23,603 nt of DNA from the NCBI GenBank assembly GCA_046302135.1, contig JBKCIQ010000190.1, positions 1 to 23,603 of the forward strand. The letters run 5' to 3'. Position 1 is the stretch's first letter. Each line of letters starts with the position of its first letter. The DNA comes from AM-1111 sp046302135 (GTDB taxonomy: Bacteria > Bacteroidota > Bacteroidia > B-17B0 > Aurantibacillaceae). The position numbers and the translations under genes were made by a program. Below, in pieces: positions 8,085 through 16,912 of the stretch. The notes beneath the pieces are model-generated. The model was given only the letters and a program-made list of their open reading frames with translations, made no database searches and had not been told where the DNA came from.

Positions 8085-10232
8085 TCAATTGGCGAGTACA
8101 GTGAATTCTGTTCTCCTGTTTAAGGCTCTGCCCTCATCGGTTTCATTAGTAGCCATTGGTTGAGACTCCCCGTAACCATTAGATTTTAGCCTGTCTGAAC
8201 TAATTCCATTTTTTGTAAGGTAATCAACCACAGACTTAGCCCTTTTCGCACTCAGTGACAAATTGTAATCATCAGTCCCTTTACTGTCTGTGTGTCCCCC
8301 AATATCAATTTTTAATGTTGGAATATCTTTCAATAATTTTATTAATCTTTCCAACTCAGGAGTAGACTCAGGCTTCAGAGTTTCTTTGTTATAGTCGAAG
8401 AAAATGTTTCTTAAGACGATTTTTGTTCCTACAGCAATACTTTTCAATTGAACATCTTTTACAACTTCAAGGTAACCATTGTTTTCAGGAATATCAAAAT
8501 TTTCAGAGTGAAAAAGATAGTTTTCAGCTCTTACAGCGATTCCGTAATTTCTTCCGGCCGGAAGTGAGACAAGATATTTTCCGGATAATGAATTTGATTT
8601 AAACGTGGCAATAGTTTGATTTTTCATATTGTCCACTAGATCAATACTTGCTTCAACAGGATTCTTTGTTTTGTCATCAGTAATAACTCCTTTCAATATT
8701 GTAACTGAGTTTGCCTTAATCTCCAAAGGAGGTGCTGTAATCACGGCTTTAACAGGCTCCGCGATACTCGCTATTAAATTATCCTCAGTATTTAATATAA
8801 AAGGTTTTTCACTACCCAAAAAAGTTATTACATAAATATCTTTTGCACCAAGGCCACCCTGCTTTGCGGAAGCATAATAGCCTCTGCGTCCGGAGGAGCT
8901 AACATTGAAAAAAACATCATCATGAGGTGTATTGATCGGATAACCAAGATTAATGGGAGGTCCCCACTCCCCATCTTTAAGTTCAGATTTAAAAATATCA
9001 AGGCCACCCATAGTACTGTGTCCCTTGGATGAAAAGTACATTGTTTTACCATCAGGATGCAGAAAGACACCCTCTTCCATGTACTTTGTGTTAATCTTTG
9101 GACCTAAATTTATTGGGTTTGCCCATTCACCTTTTTCATTTTGAGAAACCATCCAAATATCTCTGTCTCCTATTGTTCCTTCTTTGTCACTGATATAATA
9201 AAGTTCCTTATCATCATATGACAAGGAAACCGTTGATTCATGCATTTTAGAATTGACACTTTTATTCATACGTGTGGGTTTGGACCACGTACTACCTGTT
9301 AATCTGCTTTCATAAATATCACCACCGTCCTTAGGTTGAAATCTGTAAGTGTACAGAATTGTACCATCATGAGAAAGACCTGCAGTTGCATCGTGTTCAT
9401 CAGTATTAATTGGCTGACCCAGATTAGAAGCCTGTTGCCATTTACCGTCCTTCCTGAATGCCATGTAAGTATCTTCAAAATAATTTCCTGTTTCCTCCTC
9501 AACTTTACCACCAACCCCGGTATTTCTTCTGCTTGTAAAAATCATCATTCCCTCGTCAGCTGTAATAAGTGCCCCAAAATCATCGTAAGTGGAGTTTACA
9601 TTTCCTCCAATATTATCAATAAAAACTCTCTGTGGGTCTGCTACATATTTTTTTCCGTTATTACACTCGGCTATTTTTTTATTACAGTCTTCAATCCAAT
9701 AAGAATGTTTCTTTGAATCTTTCTGAAGATCAACCAGAATTTCATTATATTCTTTAATTGCAAGATCCCATTTTAGATTCAACTGATAAGCCCATGCCAT
9801 GTAATACTTCTCATCGAGAACGGCACTAGGATTAAGTTCATAGGCCTTTTCGAAATATTTGATATAATAATCGTGCTGAGTATCCGTTGCGAAATAACAA
9901 AAAGCAATCATGTAATTAAGCAAGGCATGATTAGGATTGAACTCATGAGCCTTTAATAGCATCGGCAGAGCTTCTTTAAATTGAATATTTCCCACCCCAC
10001 CCAATTCCGATCTTGAGTTAGGATAATGTTTACTGTGATCGATAATTTCCATTATCATTTGATCGTGGTAGCTTTTACCTTCCTCAAATATTTTTTTTCC
10101 ATCAGTAAAAAAACCCTTTGCTTCCTTAAAAGCTTCCTTTTTAGTCGGGAAATTATCTTTCTCCCACTCCACGTGCTGAGCTATAATTAAATTAACTAAT
10201 AATAGGGCTAGAAATACAAATATTTTTTTCAT
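8085..10232 (-). CDS. PorE-like TPR / PD40 propeller / regulatory-domain / OmpA-C protein
   Basis: A 715-residue envelope protein. After a signal peptide (1-18, LIIA|Q) come TPR-like helices (about 85-190), PD40/WD40-like propeller repeats (about 203-470; DDFGALITADEGMMIFTS, STVSLSYDDKELYYISD, EGVFLHPDGKTMYFSS), a carboxypeptidase-regulatory-like domain (about 508-595) and an OmpA C-terminal peptidoglycan-binding domain (about 605-715). In the OmpA domain HTDSKG supplies D649 and NLSLSAKRA supplies R664; their 15-residue spacing matches the diaminopimelate-binding Asp/Arg pair of the family. This domain order is that of PorE, the protein that tethers the T9SS to peptidoglycan. Several paralogues with this layout exist in Bacteroidota, so it may not be the T9SS component itself. 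Unlike PorE, it shows no lipobox cysteine. The TPR gene 21 nt upstream is probably co-transcribed. Confidence 0.85.
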   Translation of the reverse strand: MKKIFVFLALLLVNLIIAQHVEWEKDNFPTKKEAFKEAKGFFTDGKKIFEEGKSYHDQMIMEIIDHSKHYPNSRSELGGVGNIQFKEALPMLLKAHEFNPNHALLNYMIAFCYFATDTQHDYYIKYFEKAYELNPSAVLDEKYYMAWAYQLNLKWDLAIKEYNEILVDLQKDSKKHSYWIEDCNKKIAECNNGKKYVADPQRVFIDNIGGNVNSTYDDFGALITADEGMMIFTSRRNTGVGGKVEEETGNYFEDTYMAFRKDGKWQQASNLGQPINTDEHDATAGLSHDGTILYTYRFQPKDGGDIYESRLTGSTWSKPTRMNKSVNSKMHESTVSLSYDDKELYYISDKEGTIGDRDIWMVSQNEKGEWANPINLGPKINTKYMEEGVFLHPDGKTMYFSSKGHSTMGGLDIFKSELKDGEWGPPINLGYPINTPHDDVFFNVSSSGRRGYYASAKQGGLGAKDIYVITFLGSEKPFILNTEDNLIASIAEPVKAVITAPPLEIKANSVTILKGVITDDKTKNPVEASIDLVDNMKNQTIATFKSNSLSGKYLVSLPAGRNYGIAVRAENYLFHSENFDIPENNGYLEVVKDVQLKSIAVGTKIVLRNIFFDYNKETLKPESTPELERLIKLLKDIPTLKIDIGGHTDSKGTDDYNLSLSAKRAKSVVDYLTKNGISSDRLKSNGYGESQPMATNETDEGRALNRRTEFTVLAN

Positions 10233-10253
10233 ATGCGTATTATTTATTTTTTA

Positions 10254-11300
10254 TCAATCTTCACAAACATCATTATATCGTGACGCTACAGTGATACCAA
10301 ATTCAACTGCCTTTTTAAAATCTTCACAAGCACCTTTAAAATCTTTCATCATTTCTCTACAAATTCCTCTGTTAAGATAAGCCTCACCATAACTCTGGTT
10401 TAGTGCAATTGCTTTTGTGCAGTCGTTAATTCCTTTTTGGTATTCTCCTTTTTTATAAAAACAAGAAGATCTGTTGTTGTAGGTGAATGCATAATCATTT
10501 TTTAATTCTAAAACTTTATTAAAATCATTTATTGCACCATCATAATCACCATCATCATACTTTGCGACACCTCTGTTATTCAATGCAATGAAATAATCTT
10601 TTTTCAATTGTACAGCTAAATCATATTCTTTTATTGCCTTTTTGTATTCCTTGTTTTTTCTGTAAGCACTTCCGAGATTATTATGAAAAAATGCAGACTG
10701 AGTGTTAAGGTCTGTTGCTTTTTCATAATCCAAAATTGCCTCATTGGTTTTATTGAGCTCTAACTTGCATCCGGCTCTGTCATTATATGCGTATGGATTC
10801 TCTGCTTTTACTTCAATTGATTTTGTGTAATCTTTTATTGCATCTTCGTATTTTTTATCAAGAAAATTAATTACACCTCTTTCATACCACGCCTCGTAGT
10901 TAGATGGATTTATTTCTACTGCCTTAGAAAAATCAGTAAAAGATTTTTCTTTCTCTTTCATTGTCACAAACAGCTTTCCTCTATTAAGATATGAATAATC
11001 AGCATTCGGATTAAGGCGAATTGATTCAGAAAAATCAGACTCAGCTTCCTTCATTTTTCCTAATTCTACAAAGCATAGCCCTCGATTGTAATAGGCATTT
11101 TCCATTTCAGGCTTCAACCTGATCACTTTTGTAAAGCTATCACTAGCAGGAAAATATTTCTTTTCTTTCAGCAAATCAAGTCCAAGATTGTAACAACGCT
11201 CAGCCGCCTGCTTGTCCTCAATCGCAATTTTAACGGTATCAGATTGAGCAAAACATTTAACTGTAGGGAAAACTAATAAAAGCAATAAATATTTGTACAT
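10254..11300 (-). CDS. Exported protein of nine tandem tetratricopeptide repeats
   Basis: A 348-residue protein with a signal peptide (1-18, VKCFA|Q) followed by nine consecutive 34-residue TPRs covering almost everything from about residue 33 to 340. Each repeat has the YxNRG...A..DF.K.I.L.P pattern, for example NAYYNRGLCFVELGKMKEA, EAWYERGVINFLDKKYEDA and IALNNRGVAKYDDGDYDGA. It has no enzymatic domain, so it should be a protein-protein interaction scaffold in the periplasm. It lies 21 nt upstream of the PorE-like gene on the same strand, and the two probably form a transcript. The PorE-like protein or its partners are the first interaction candidates (inference from position). The ATG at 11300 is well placed ahead of the signal peptide. 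Confidence 0.88.
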   Translation of the reverse strand: MYKYLLLLLVFPTVKCFAQSDTVKIAIEDKQAAERCYNLGLDLLKEKKYFPASDSFTKVIRLKPEMENAYYNRGLCFVELGKMKEAESDFSESIRLNPNADYSYLNRGKLFVTMKEKEKSFTDFSKAVEINPSNYEAWYERGVINFLDKKYEDAIKDYTKSIEVKAENPYAYNDRAGCKLELNKTNEAILDYEKATDLNTQSAFFHNNLGSAYRKNKEYKKAIKEYDLAVQLKKDYFIALNNRGVAKYDDGDYDGAINDFNKVLELKNDYAFTYNNRSSCFYKKGEYQKGINDCTKAIALNQSYGEAYLNRGICREMMKDFKGACEDFKKAVEFGITVASRYNDVCED

Positions 11301-11372
11301 AATTAATATATTTTTCTAGCGTTAATCGATACTAAATTAAGCAAATTAATCAATAAAAAAATCAGATAACTC

Positions 11373-13217
11373 CTAAGAAACCTGCATTTCATAAAACCTC
11401 TTGTAAAATCCATCAATATGTAATAATTCATTGTGGGTTCCACGCTCAACAATCACACCATTGTTCAACACAATTATTTCGTCAGCATTAATTATAGTTG
11501 ACAATCTGTGTGCAATTACTATAGTTGTTTTATTAGTCATCAGTTTTGCAAGTGCATCCTGCACTAGTCTTTCACTTTCAGAATCAAGGGCAGAGGTTGC
11601 CTCATCTAAAATTAAAATTGGTGGATTTTTCAAAACAGCTCTCGCAATGCTTAATCGCTGTCGCTGACCACCGCTTAATTTCATACCTCGGTCACCTATA
11701 TTTGTATTATATCCATCCGGCATTTGTGAAATGAAGTCGTGAGCATTAGCAATTTTAGCAGATTCAATAATTTTCTCAATTGAAACATCTTTTTTACCAA
11801 AAGCAATATTGTTTGCAATGGTATCATTAAAAAGAATTGGCTCCTGCGAAACAATCCCTAATAAATTTCTTAAAGAAGAGAGAGAAACCTTTTGCACATC
11901 ATAACCGTCTATATACAAGTTGCCCTCACTAGAATCATAAAATCTAGGAATCATATCTGCCAATGTTGTCTTACCTGAGCCACTCTGTCCAACCAAAGCA
12001 AGAGTTTTTCCTTTTTCAATTTTGAGGTTAATATTTTTCAATACGTAACCTTCGTCACCTTTGGTATAAGCGAATGATAGATTTTTAAATTCAATTGCAT
12101 GATTGAACCCTTGCAATTGGTGAGGATTATTTACCTCATTAACTATATTATCTGCTTCGAGTATTTTATCTATTCTCTCTGCTGAAGCAAGACCTTTCTG
12201 TACGTTATAATACGAGGTAGTAAGTTGTTTAACAGGAGGCACTAATTGAGAAAATATGACGACGTAAGTAATGAAAATACTCCCATCCATGTTACCTTCT
12301 CCTGTTAGCACCATCGACCCTCCAAGAAATAGAATAAGCATCATTATCGAAGCCACCAAAACCTCTGATAATGGAGAAGCCAGATCATTTTTTCTGTAAA
12401 CTCTGTTACTTAGGTTATAAAAATTTTCATTGGTCTCCTTGAATTTATTATTTACAAATTTTTCGGCAGAAAACGATTTTATTACTTTGAGTCCGCCTAC
12501 GGTTTCTTCCATTATGGAAAACAAGGTTCCCAAAACAGTTTTACTTTTTACAGAACTTCTCTTTAAACTTTTACCTATTAGCGCTACCATTAAACCCGCC
12601 AATGGCAAGAGAAGAAAGGCGTAGAGAGTTAGAACCGGACTAAGGTTAATCAAAAAAATAAGATAAAAAACAATTGTTAAGGGTTCCCTGAAAATCATTT
12701 CAAGACTTTGCATCACACTCCATTCAATCTCCATTACGTCAGTAGTAACGCGACTCATAATATCTCCTTTTCTTTCTTCACTGAAATACCCCAAATGCAA
12801 TCCAGTGATTTTTGACATCATGTTATTCCTCAAATCTCTTACAACGCCATTCCGTATTGGCGCTACAAAATACATGGCCAGGTAGCGGAATAAATTTTTA
12901 CAAAAAATCATAACCCCAAAAACGACACAGATCAGTATCAAGGCATTTAACTTACCGTCGGTTTTTATCAATAATGCGAGCTGATAATTGAATTGTTCAA
13001 TAATTCCATCGGCACTAAAATGCAATTTCGGTTGACCATTTTCAAGCAAAGAATTAAACTTCGACTGATCCGGACTAAATAGAAAATTCAGGAACGGTGC
13101 AACCAGAGTTAGAGAAAATAAACCAAAAACCACACTCAAGATATTGGATAGAATATTTAAAGCTGCATTTAGCCAATACCCTTTAACGTACCTGAGAATA
13201 CCGAAAAACCTTTTCAT
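11373..13217 (-). CDS. MsbA-like ABC exporter, fused membrane and ATPase domains
   Basis: A half-transporter of 614 residues that works as a homodimer in the inner membrane. Numbered from the ATG at 13217, the membrane domain with about six helices spans roughly 10-345, and the ATPase spans about 375-614. Walker A is GQSGSGKTT (410-418), the signature is LSGGQRQRLSIARA (from 515), Walker B is ILILDEATSALD (from 534) and the H-loop is IVIAHRLSTI (His570). All catalytic residues are present. The family includes the lipid A flippase MsbA and many multidrug or lipid exporters; the closest fit is MsbA-like lipid export, but the substrate is not provable here. The reading frame can be extended upstream to a TTG at 13241, but the ATG giving MKRFFGILRY is the more natural start. 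It diverges from the M28 peptidase gene. Confidence 0.9.
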   Translation of the reverse strand: MKRFFGILRYVKGYWLNAALNILSNILSVVFGLFSLTLVAPFLNFLFSPDQSKFNSLLENGQPKLHFSADGIIEQFNYQLALLIKTDGKLNALILICVVFGVMIFCKNLFRYLAMYFVAPIRNGVVRDLRNNMMSKITGLHLGYFSEERKGDIMSRVTTDVMEIEWSVMQSLEMIFREPLTIVFYLIFLINLSPVLTLYAFLLLPLAGLMVALIGKSLKRSSVKSKTVLGTLFSIMEETVGGLKVIKSFSAEKFVNNKFKETNENFYNLSNRVYRKNDLASPLSEVLVASIMMLILFLGGSMVLTGEGNMDGSIFITYVVIFSQLVPPVKQLTTSYYNVQKGLASAERIDKILEADNIVNEVNNPHQLQGFNHAIEFKNLSFAYTKGDEGYVLKNINLKIEKGKTLALVGQSGSGKTTLADMIPRFYDSSEGNLYIDGYDVQKVSLSSLRNLLGIVSQEPILFNDTIANNIAFGKKDVSIEKIIESAKIANAHDFISQMPDGYNTNIGDRGMKLSGGQRQRLSIARAVLKNPPILILDEATSALDSESERLVQDALAKLMTNKTTIVIAHRLSTIINADEIIVLNNGVIVERGTHNELLHIDGFYKRFYEMQVS

Positions 13218-13228
13218 CCTTTGAACGG

Positions 13229-13236
13229 CAAAGATA
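13229..13236 (-). promoter_or_regulatory. Possible -7 element upstream of the ABC exporter
   Basis: The minus strand reads TATCTTTG, an exact TAnnTTTG match, ending 12 nt before the ATG at 13217. No convincing TTG -33 element lies at the usual spacing. If used, the mRNA would be nearly leaderless, which also argues against the upstream TTG start for the exporter. Confidence 0.25.
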
Positions 13237-13305
13237 GTCAATACATTTAAACATCATTTTAATGAACAAGTATGATATTAAACTTGATTTTATGCATATT
13301 TGCAT

Positions 13306-14883
13306 ATGAAAAAATTTAAATTAATTTTCCTTTTCACGCTACCATTCATAGATTTATTTTGTCAGTCTGACACTTTTGCAATACGTTTTTCGAAATTAAT
13401 TAAATCCGAGAATCTTAGAAAGAATCTTTCTGTAATTGCATCTGATGAATACGAAGGCAGGGAGACAGGTATGAAGGGACAAAAAATGGCTGCTGAATAC
13501 ATTTCTAAACAATTTAAAAGTTTTGGAATTCCTCCATTGAAATCAGGCTATTATCAACCTTTTAATGTAGTATCACACAAACCTCAGCAGGTCGGAATAT
13601 CGGTTAATGGTAAAAAATTCCTTTCAACCATTGATTATTATTCCCCATCTTCATTCGTAAAAGACAGCAGTTTTAGTATTAAAGAAATCACATTTGCAGG
13701 ATACGGCATTAATTCCAATCAGTATAATGACTATAGTTTTCAGGAAAAAGCAAATGTGGTAATGATTTCAGATGGAGAACCTATCAGCGAAAAAGGAATC
13801 TCTTTTATTTCAAACTCAACAGAACTATCCGATTGGTCCAAAATTAGAAGGAAAAAAATTTCGGAGGCAAGAAAATCAGGAGTGAAAATATTGATAATAG
13901 TTGAAAAAGATATACAAAAAAGTCTTGAGGAAAATGCCCACAGAATTTATTATTCCCGTATGACATTAGAGGAAGAATTCAATAAAGATTCTAATCCAGC
14001 AGATATAATGTTAATACATATTAGCTCTGGAATGGCCAATCAGATTTTAAAATCCGGAAATAAGAATTTTCAGCAACTTATAAATGAAATAAATAAAACG
14101 GGTATACCACTATCAACAAAAATTAAAACAGATATCAGTTTAAATGTGAAGCAAACCCATGAGGTTCTTCCTACTGAAAATGTATTGGGCTTTATTGAGG
14201 GTAGTGATCTAAAATCTGAAGTTCTTGTTGTTACAGCACACTATGACCATATTGGAAAAGAAGATGGAAAAGTATATAACGGTGCGGACGATGATGGAAG
14301 TGGAACTGTTGGAGTAATTGAAATAGCCAACGCTTTTATGCAGGCAAAAAAACAAGGAAAAGGACCGAGAAGAAGTATACTTTTCATGACAGTTGCCGGA
14401 GAAGAAAAAGGTCTCCTTGGCAGTGAATATTACACGAGGCATCCAATTTTCGAATTAAAAAACACAATAGCAAACCTAAATATTGACATGATTGGAAGAA
14501 TAGACAAGGAGCACGAAGGAAACCCTAACTACATCTATATTATTGGTTCGAATATGTTGAGCAAAGAATTGCATCAGATCAACGAAGAATGCAATACAAA
14601 ATATGTTAACCTGAAACTTGATTACACTTACAACAAAGAAGACGACCCCAACAGATATTATTACAGAAGCGACCATTACAACTTTGCAAAAAATAATATT
14701 CCTGTTATTTTTTACTTCAACGGAGTGCACGAAGATTATCATCAGGAAACGGATGAAGTTGAAAAAATTAACTTTAATAAAATGGAAAAAATTACCCGTC
14801 TTATATTTTTTACAGCTTGGGAACTAGCAAATAGGAACGATAGAATAAAAGTTGACTCTGATAAAATCAAAGAAAAGAAATGA
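13306..14883 (+). CDS. Secreted M28-family zinc peptidase with inserted PA-like domain
   Basis: A 525-residue exported metallopeptidase of the aminopeptidase S/Y and glutamate-carboxypeptidase-like family. Numbered from the ATG at 13306: a signal peptide (about 1-20), a PA-like insertion (about 110-285), then the catalytic domain with all expected ligands. These are H312 in AHYDHIG, D328 in NGADDDGSG, catalytic E366 and ligand E367 in AGEEKGLLGS, D394 in NIDMIGR and H479 in DYHQETDE. It probably removes N-terminal residues from peptides in the periplasm or outside the cell. The frame can be opened 6 nt earlier at a TTG (13300), but the ATG leads directly into the signal peptide. Its stop overlaps the ATG of the next gene (ATGA at 14880-14883), so the two are translationally coupled. 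Confidence 0.9.
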   Translation: MKKFKLIFLFTLPFIDLFCQSDTFAIRFSKLIKSENLRKNLSVIASDEYEGRETGMKGQKMAAEYISKQFKSFGIPPLKSGYYQPFNVVSHKPQQVGISVNGKKFLSTIDYYSPSSFVKDSSFSIKEITFAGYGINSNQYNDYSFQEKANVVMISDGEPISEKGISFISNSTELSDWSKIRRKKISEARKSGVKILIIVEKDIQKSLEENAHRIYYSRMTLEEEFNKDSNPADIMLIHISSGMANQILKSGNKNFQQLINEINKTGIPLSTKIKTDISLNVKQTHEVLPTENVLGFIEGSDLKSEVLVVTAHYDHIGKEDGKVYNGADDDGSGTVGVIEIANAFMQAKKQGKGPRRSILFMTVAGEEKGLLGSEYYTRHPIFELKNTIANLNIDMIGRIDKEHEGNPNYIYIIGSNMLSKELHQINEECNTKYVNLKLDYTYNKEDDPNRYYYRSDHYNFAKNNIPVIFYFNGVHEDYHQETDEVEKINFNKMEKITRLIFFTAWELANRNDRIKVDSDKIKEKK

Positions 14884-15233
14884 ATTCTGTACGCTCATCA
14901 TTCGCCTCAAGCAATACCTTTTTTTTAACAATAATTTTTTGCTTTACATTGTTCATTTTTCAATCTTGCGAAGAAGGGCCTGAAGCAACTCCACCTCCAA
15001 ACATTTTACCAAAAGAAAAAATGACAGATGTAATAGTCGGACTAAATCTTGCAGATGCAATAATCACCTCAAGGCAAGAAAAAAAAGATATTACCAAAAT
15101 AAATGTTTTTAAAGATTGTAATGTGAGTAGCGAACAATATTAAAATAGTTTAAGTTTTTACAGTTCACAACCGGAATTACTTAAGGAAATATATCGTGAT
15201 GCAATCGACAGCATCAATAGAATGAAAAAATAA
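14880..15233 (+). CDS. DUF4296-type lipoprotein gene interrupted by an in-frame TAA
   Basis: The annotated-size frame (87 residues) has a lipoprotein signal ending FQSC (Cys30) and EEGPE after it, then the DUF4296-like core KMTDVIVGLNLADAI. It stops at a TAA at 15141-15143, right after SSEQY. The same frame then continues for 29 more codons as NSLSFYSSQPELLKEIYRDA and on to a TAA at 15231-15233. That tail is what the second half of a DUF4296 protein should look like (S..YY..P.....IY..V). The TAA therefore replaces one internal codon; full length would be about 117 residues. It is either a nonsense mutation or a sequencing or assembly error. The gene overlaps the M28 peptidase stop by 4 nt. 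The function of the family is unknown. Confidence 0.72.
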
Positions 15234-15321
15234 TTGAAGTTTGTTAACTATTGGTTTGTATTTCTTTCATCTACATTAAGCTCAATTAGTTAATTTCGCA
15301 AAGAATTAATCAATAAAGTAA

Positions 15322-16299
15322 ATGAAATCTAAAGGACCCATTTCTCAATTCATAGAACATCATTATCGTCACTTCAACGCCGCTGCTTTAAAGGATGCGG
15401 CAATAGGTTACGAAACTCATCTAACCGAAGGTGGAAAAATGTTGGTTAGTCTTGCAGGTGCCATGAGTACCGCAGAGCTTGGAGTTTCATTGGCAGAAAT
15501 GATTCGTCAGGATAAAGTTGCCATTATTTCGTGTACAGGCGCTAACCTTGAAGAGGATTTGATGAACTTAGTTGCACATTCGCATTACAAAAGAATTCCT
15601 AACTACCGTGACCTTACACCAAAGGAGGAATGGGATCTATTGGAGAATGGAATGAACCGCGTAACAGATACTTGTATCCCTGAAGAAGAAGCATTTAGAA
15701 GGCTTCAAAAGCACATTCATCAATTATGGAAGGAGGCTGATGATAAAGGCGAAAGATATTTCCCGCATGAATTCATGTATAAAATGATATTGAGTGGAGT
15801 TCTAAAGCAATACTATGAAATTGACCCGAAAAATTCCTGGATGATTGCCGCCGCCGAAAAGAATTTACCAATAATTGTTCCAGGATGGGAAGATTCAACA
15901 ATGGGGAACATATTTGCAAGCTACGTAATCAAGAATGAGATTAAGGCAACAACCATGAAATCCGGAATAGAGTACATGGTATGGCTTTCTGACTGGTATA
16001 GAAAAAATTCATCCGGAAAGGGTGTAGGATTTTTTCAGATTGGCGGCGGAATTGCGGGAGATTTTCCGATATGTGTGGTGCCAATGATGTATCAGGATTT
16101 AGAATGGAAAGATGTTCCTTTCTGGTCTTACTTCTGCCAGATTTCAGACTCCACTACAAGTTACGGTTCTTACAGTGGTGCTGTACCTAATGAAAAAATA
16201 ACTTGGGGAAAACTAGATATTGACACTCCTAAATTTATAGTTGAAAGTGACGCAACCATAGTTACACCGCTCATTTTTGCGTGGATATTAGGATGGTAA
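15322..16299 (+). CDS. Deoxyhypusine-synthase-family protein (probable polyamine aminobutyl transferase)
   Basis: A 325-residue cytosolic protein of the deoxyhypusine synthase (DHS) fold. Visible landmarks are SLAGAMSTAELG (43-54), an NAD-site-like SCTGANLEEDL (70-80), PIIVPGWEDSTMG (183-195), FFQIGGGIAGDFP (237-249) and the active-site segment ITWGKLDID, where K297 matches the lysine that carries the aminobutyl intermediate. Bacteria lack eIF5A, so the hypusine reaction is not expected; bacterial members are thought to transfer the aminobutyl group to a polyamine, giving homospermidine or a related product. Family membership is well supported; the exact product is inference. It is followed after 11 nt by the DUF502 gene, probably in one operon. 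Composition matches neighbouring genes, so there is no sign of recent eukaryotic origin. Confidence 0.87.
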   Translation: MKSKGPISQFIEHHYRHFNAAALKDAAIGYETHLTEGGKMLVSLAGAMSTAELGVSLAEMIRQDKVAIISCTGANLEEDLMNLVAHSHYKRIPNYRDLTPKEEWDLLENGMNRVTDTCIPEEEAFRRLQKHIHQLWKEADDKGERYFPHEFMYKMILSGVLKQYYEIDPKNSWMIAAAEKNLPIIVPGWEDSTMGNIFASYVIKNEIKATTMKSGIEYMVWLSDWYRKNSSGKGVGFFQIGGGIAGDFPICVVPMMYQDLEWKDVPFWSYFCQISDSTTSYGSYSGAVPNEKITWGKLDIDTPKFIVESDATIVTPLIFAWILGW

Positions 16300-16310
16300 T
16301 GAAAAAATAA

Positions 16311-16904
16311 ATGAGAAACCTATTAAATTATTTTGCTCAAGGTATTTTTGTTATAGTGCCGATTGGGGTAACAGCACTCATTCTTTACAGGATTTTTACT
16401 TTTATTTCAACACATCTCATAGAGCTCGGTCTCGCAATTGATCCTAAATTCAGTCCTTTCCTAATTTTATTATTTATTATCGTATGTGTTTTAATTATTG
16501 GGTGGCTTGCCTCAAACCTTTTCTTTAAATCTTTTTTCGGTTTGATTGAAAAAATGATGGAAAATCTTCCTATGATAAAACATATTTATTCTCCGGTAAA
16601 GGATTTAATGGGTGCATTTGTAGGTAACAAAAAGAAATTTGATAAGCCGGTTTTGGTTACAACCAATCCCACTGCCGGAATAGAGGAAATTGGTTTTATA
16701 ACTAACGAACAAATGACAGAGTTTGGTCTAAATGAAAAGGTAGCTGTTTACATGCCGCACTCTTATGCATTTTCAGGCAGGCTATTCATTGTACCAAGCT
16801 CTAATGTTAGACTCTTAAAAAACCTCAACAGTAGTGATGCAATGAAATTCATTATAAGCGGAGGAGTGACTGAAGTTGAAATTAATAAATCAAATCACAT
16901 ATAA
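16311..16904 (+). CDS. DUF502-family inner-membrane protein
   Basis: A 197-residue protein with two predicted transmembrane helices (about 9-32 and 48-71). A soluble C-terminal part carries the conserved PMIKHIYSPVKDL segment (87-99) and VYMPHSYAFSGRLFIVP (about 146-162). This is the DUF502 pattern; the family is widespread in bacteria and chloroplast-bearing plants, with no settled biochemical function. It lies 11 nt after the DHS-family gene and 8 nt before the coiled-coil protein gene, so all three are likely co-transcribed. No signal peptide is apparent: the first helix should act as a membrane anchor. Confidence in the family is high; function is unknown. Confidence 0.85.
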   Translation: MRNLLNYFAQGIFVIVPIGVTALILYRIFTFISTHLIELGLAIDPKFSPFLILLFIIVCVLIIGWLASNLFFKSFFGLIEKMMENLPMIKHIYSPVKDLMGAFVGNKKKFDKPVLVTTNPTAGIEEIGFITNEQMTEFGLNEKVAVYMPHSYAFSGRLFIVPSSNVRLLKNLNSSDAMKFIISGGVTEVEINKSNHI

Positions 16905-16912
16905 CAATTAAT

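Noticed and set aside
8828..9716. Several open frames of 60-126 codons inside the PorE-like gene on both strands
   Set aside because: They lie wholly within a well-supported gene and show no family motifs or signal peptides.
13218..13241. Upstream TTG start extending the ABC exporter by eight residues
   Set aside because: The ATG at 13217 gives a natural N-terminus, and the extra codons overlap a likely -7 promoter element.
15322..16299. DHS-family gene as further eukaryotic contamination or recent eukaryotic transfer
   Set aside because: Base composition matches neighbouring genes, there are no introns, it sits in a tight bacterial operon, and bacterial DHS-like proteins are a known group.
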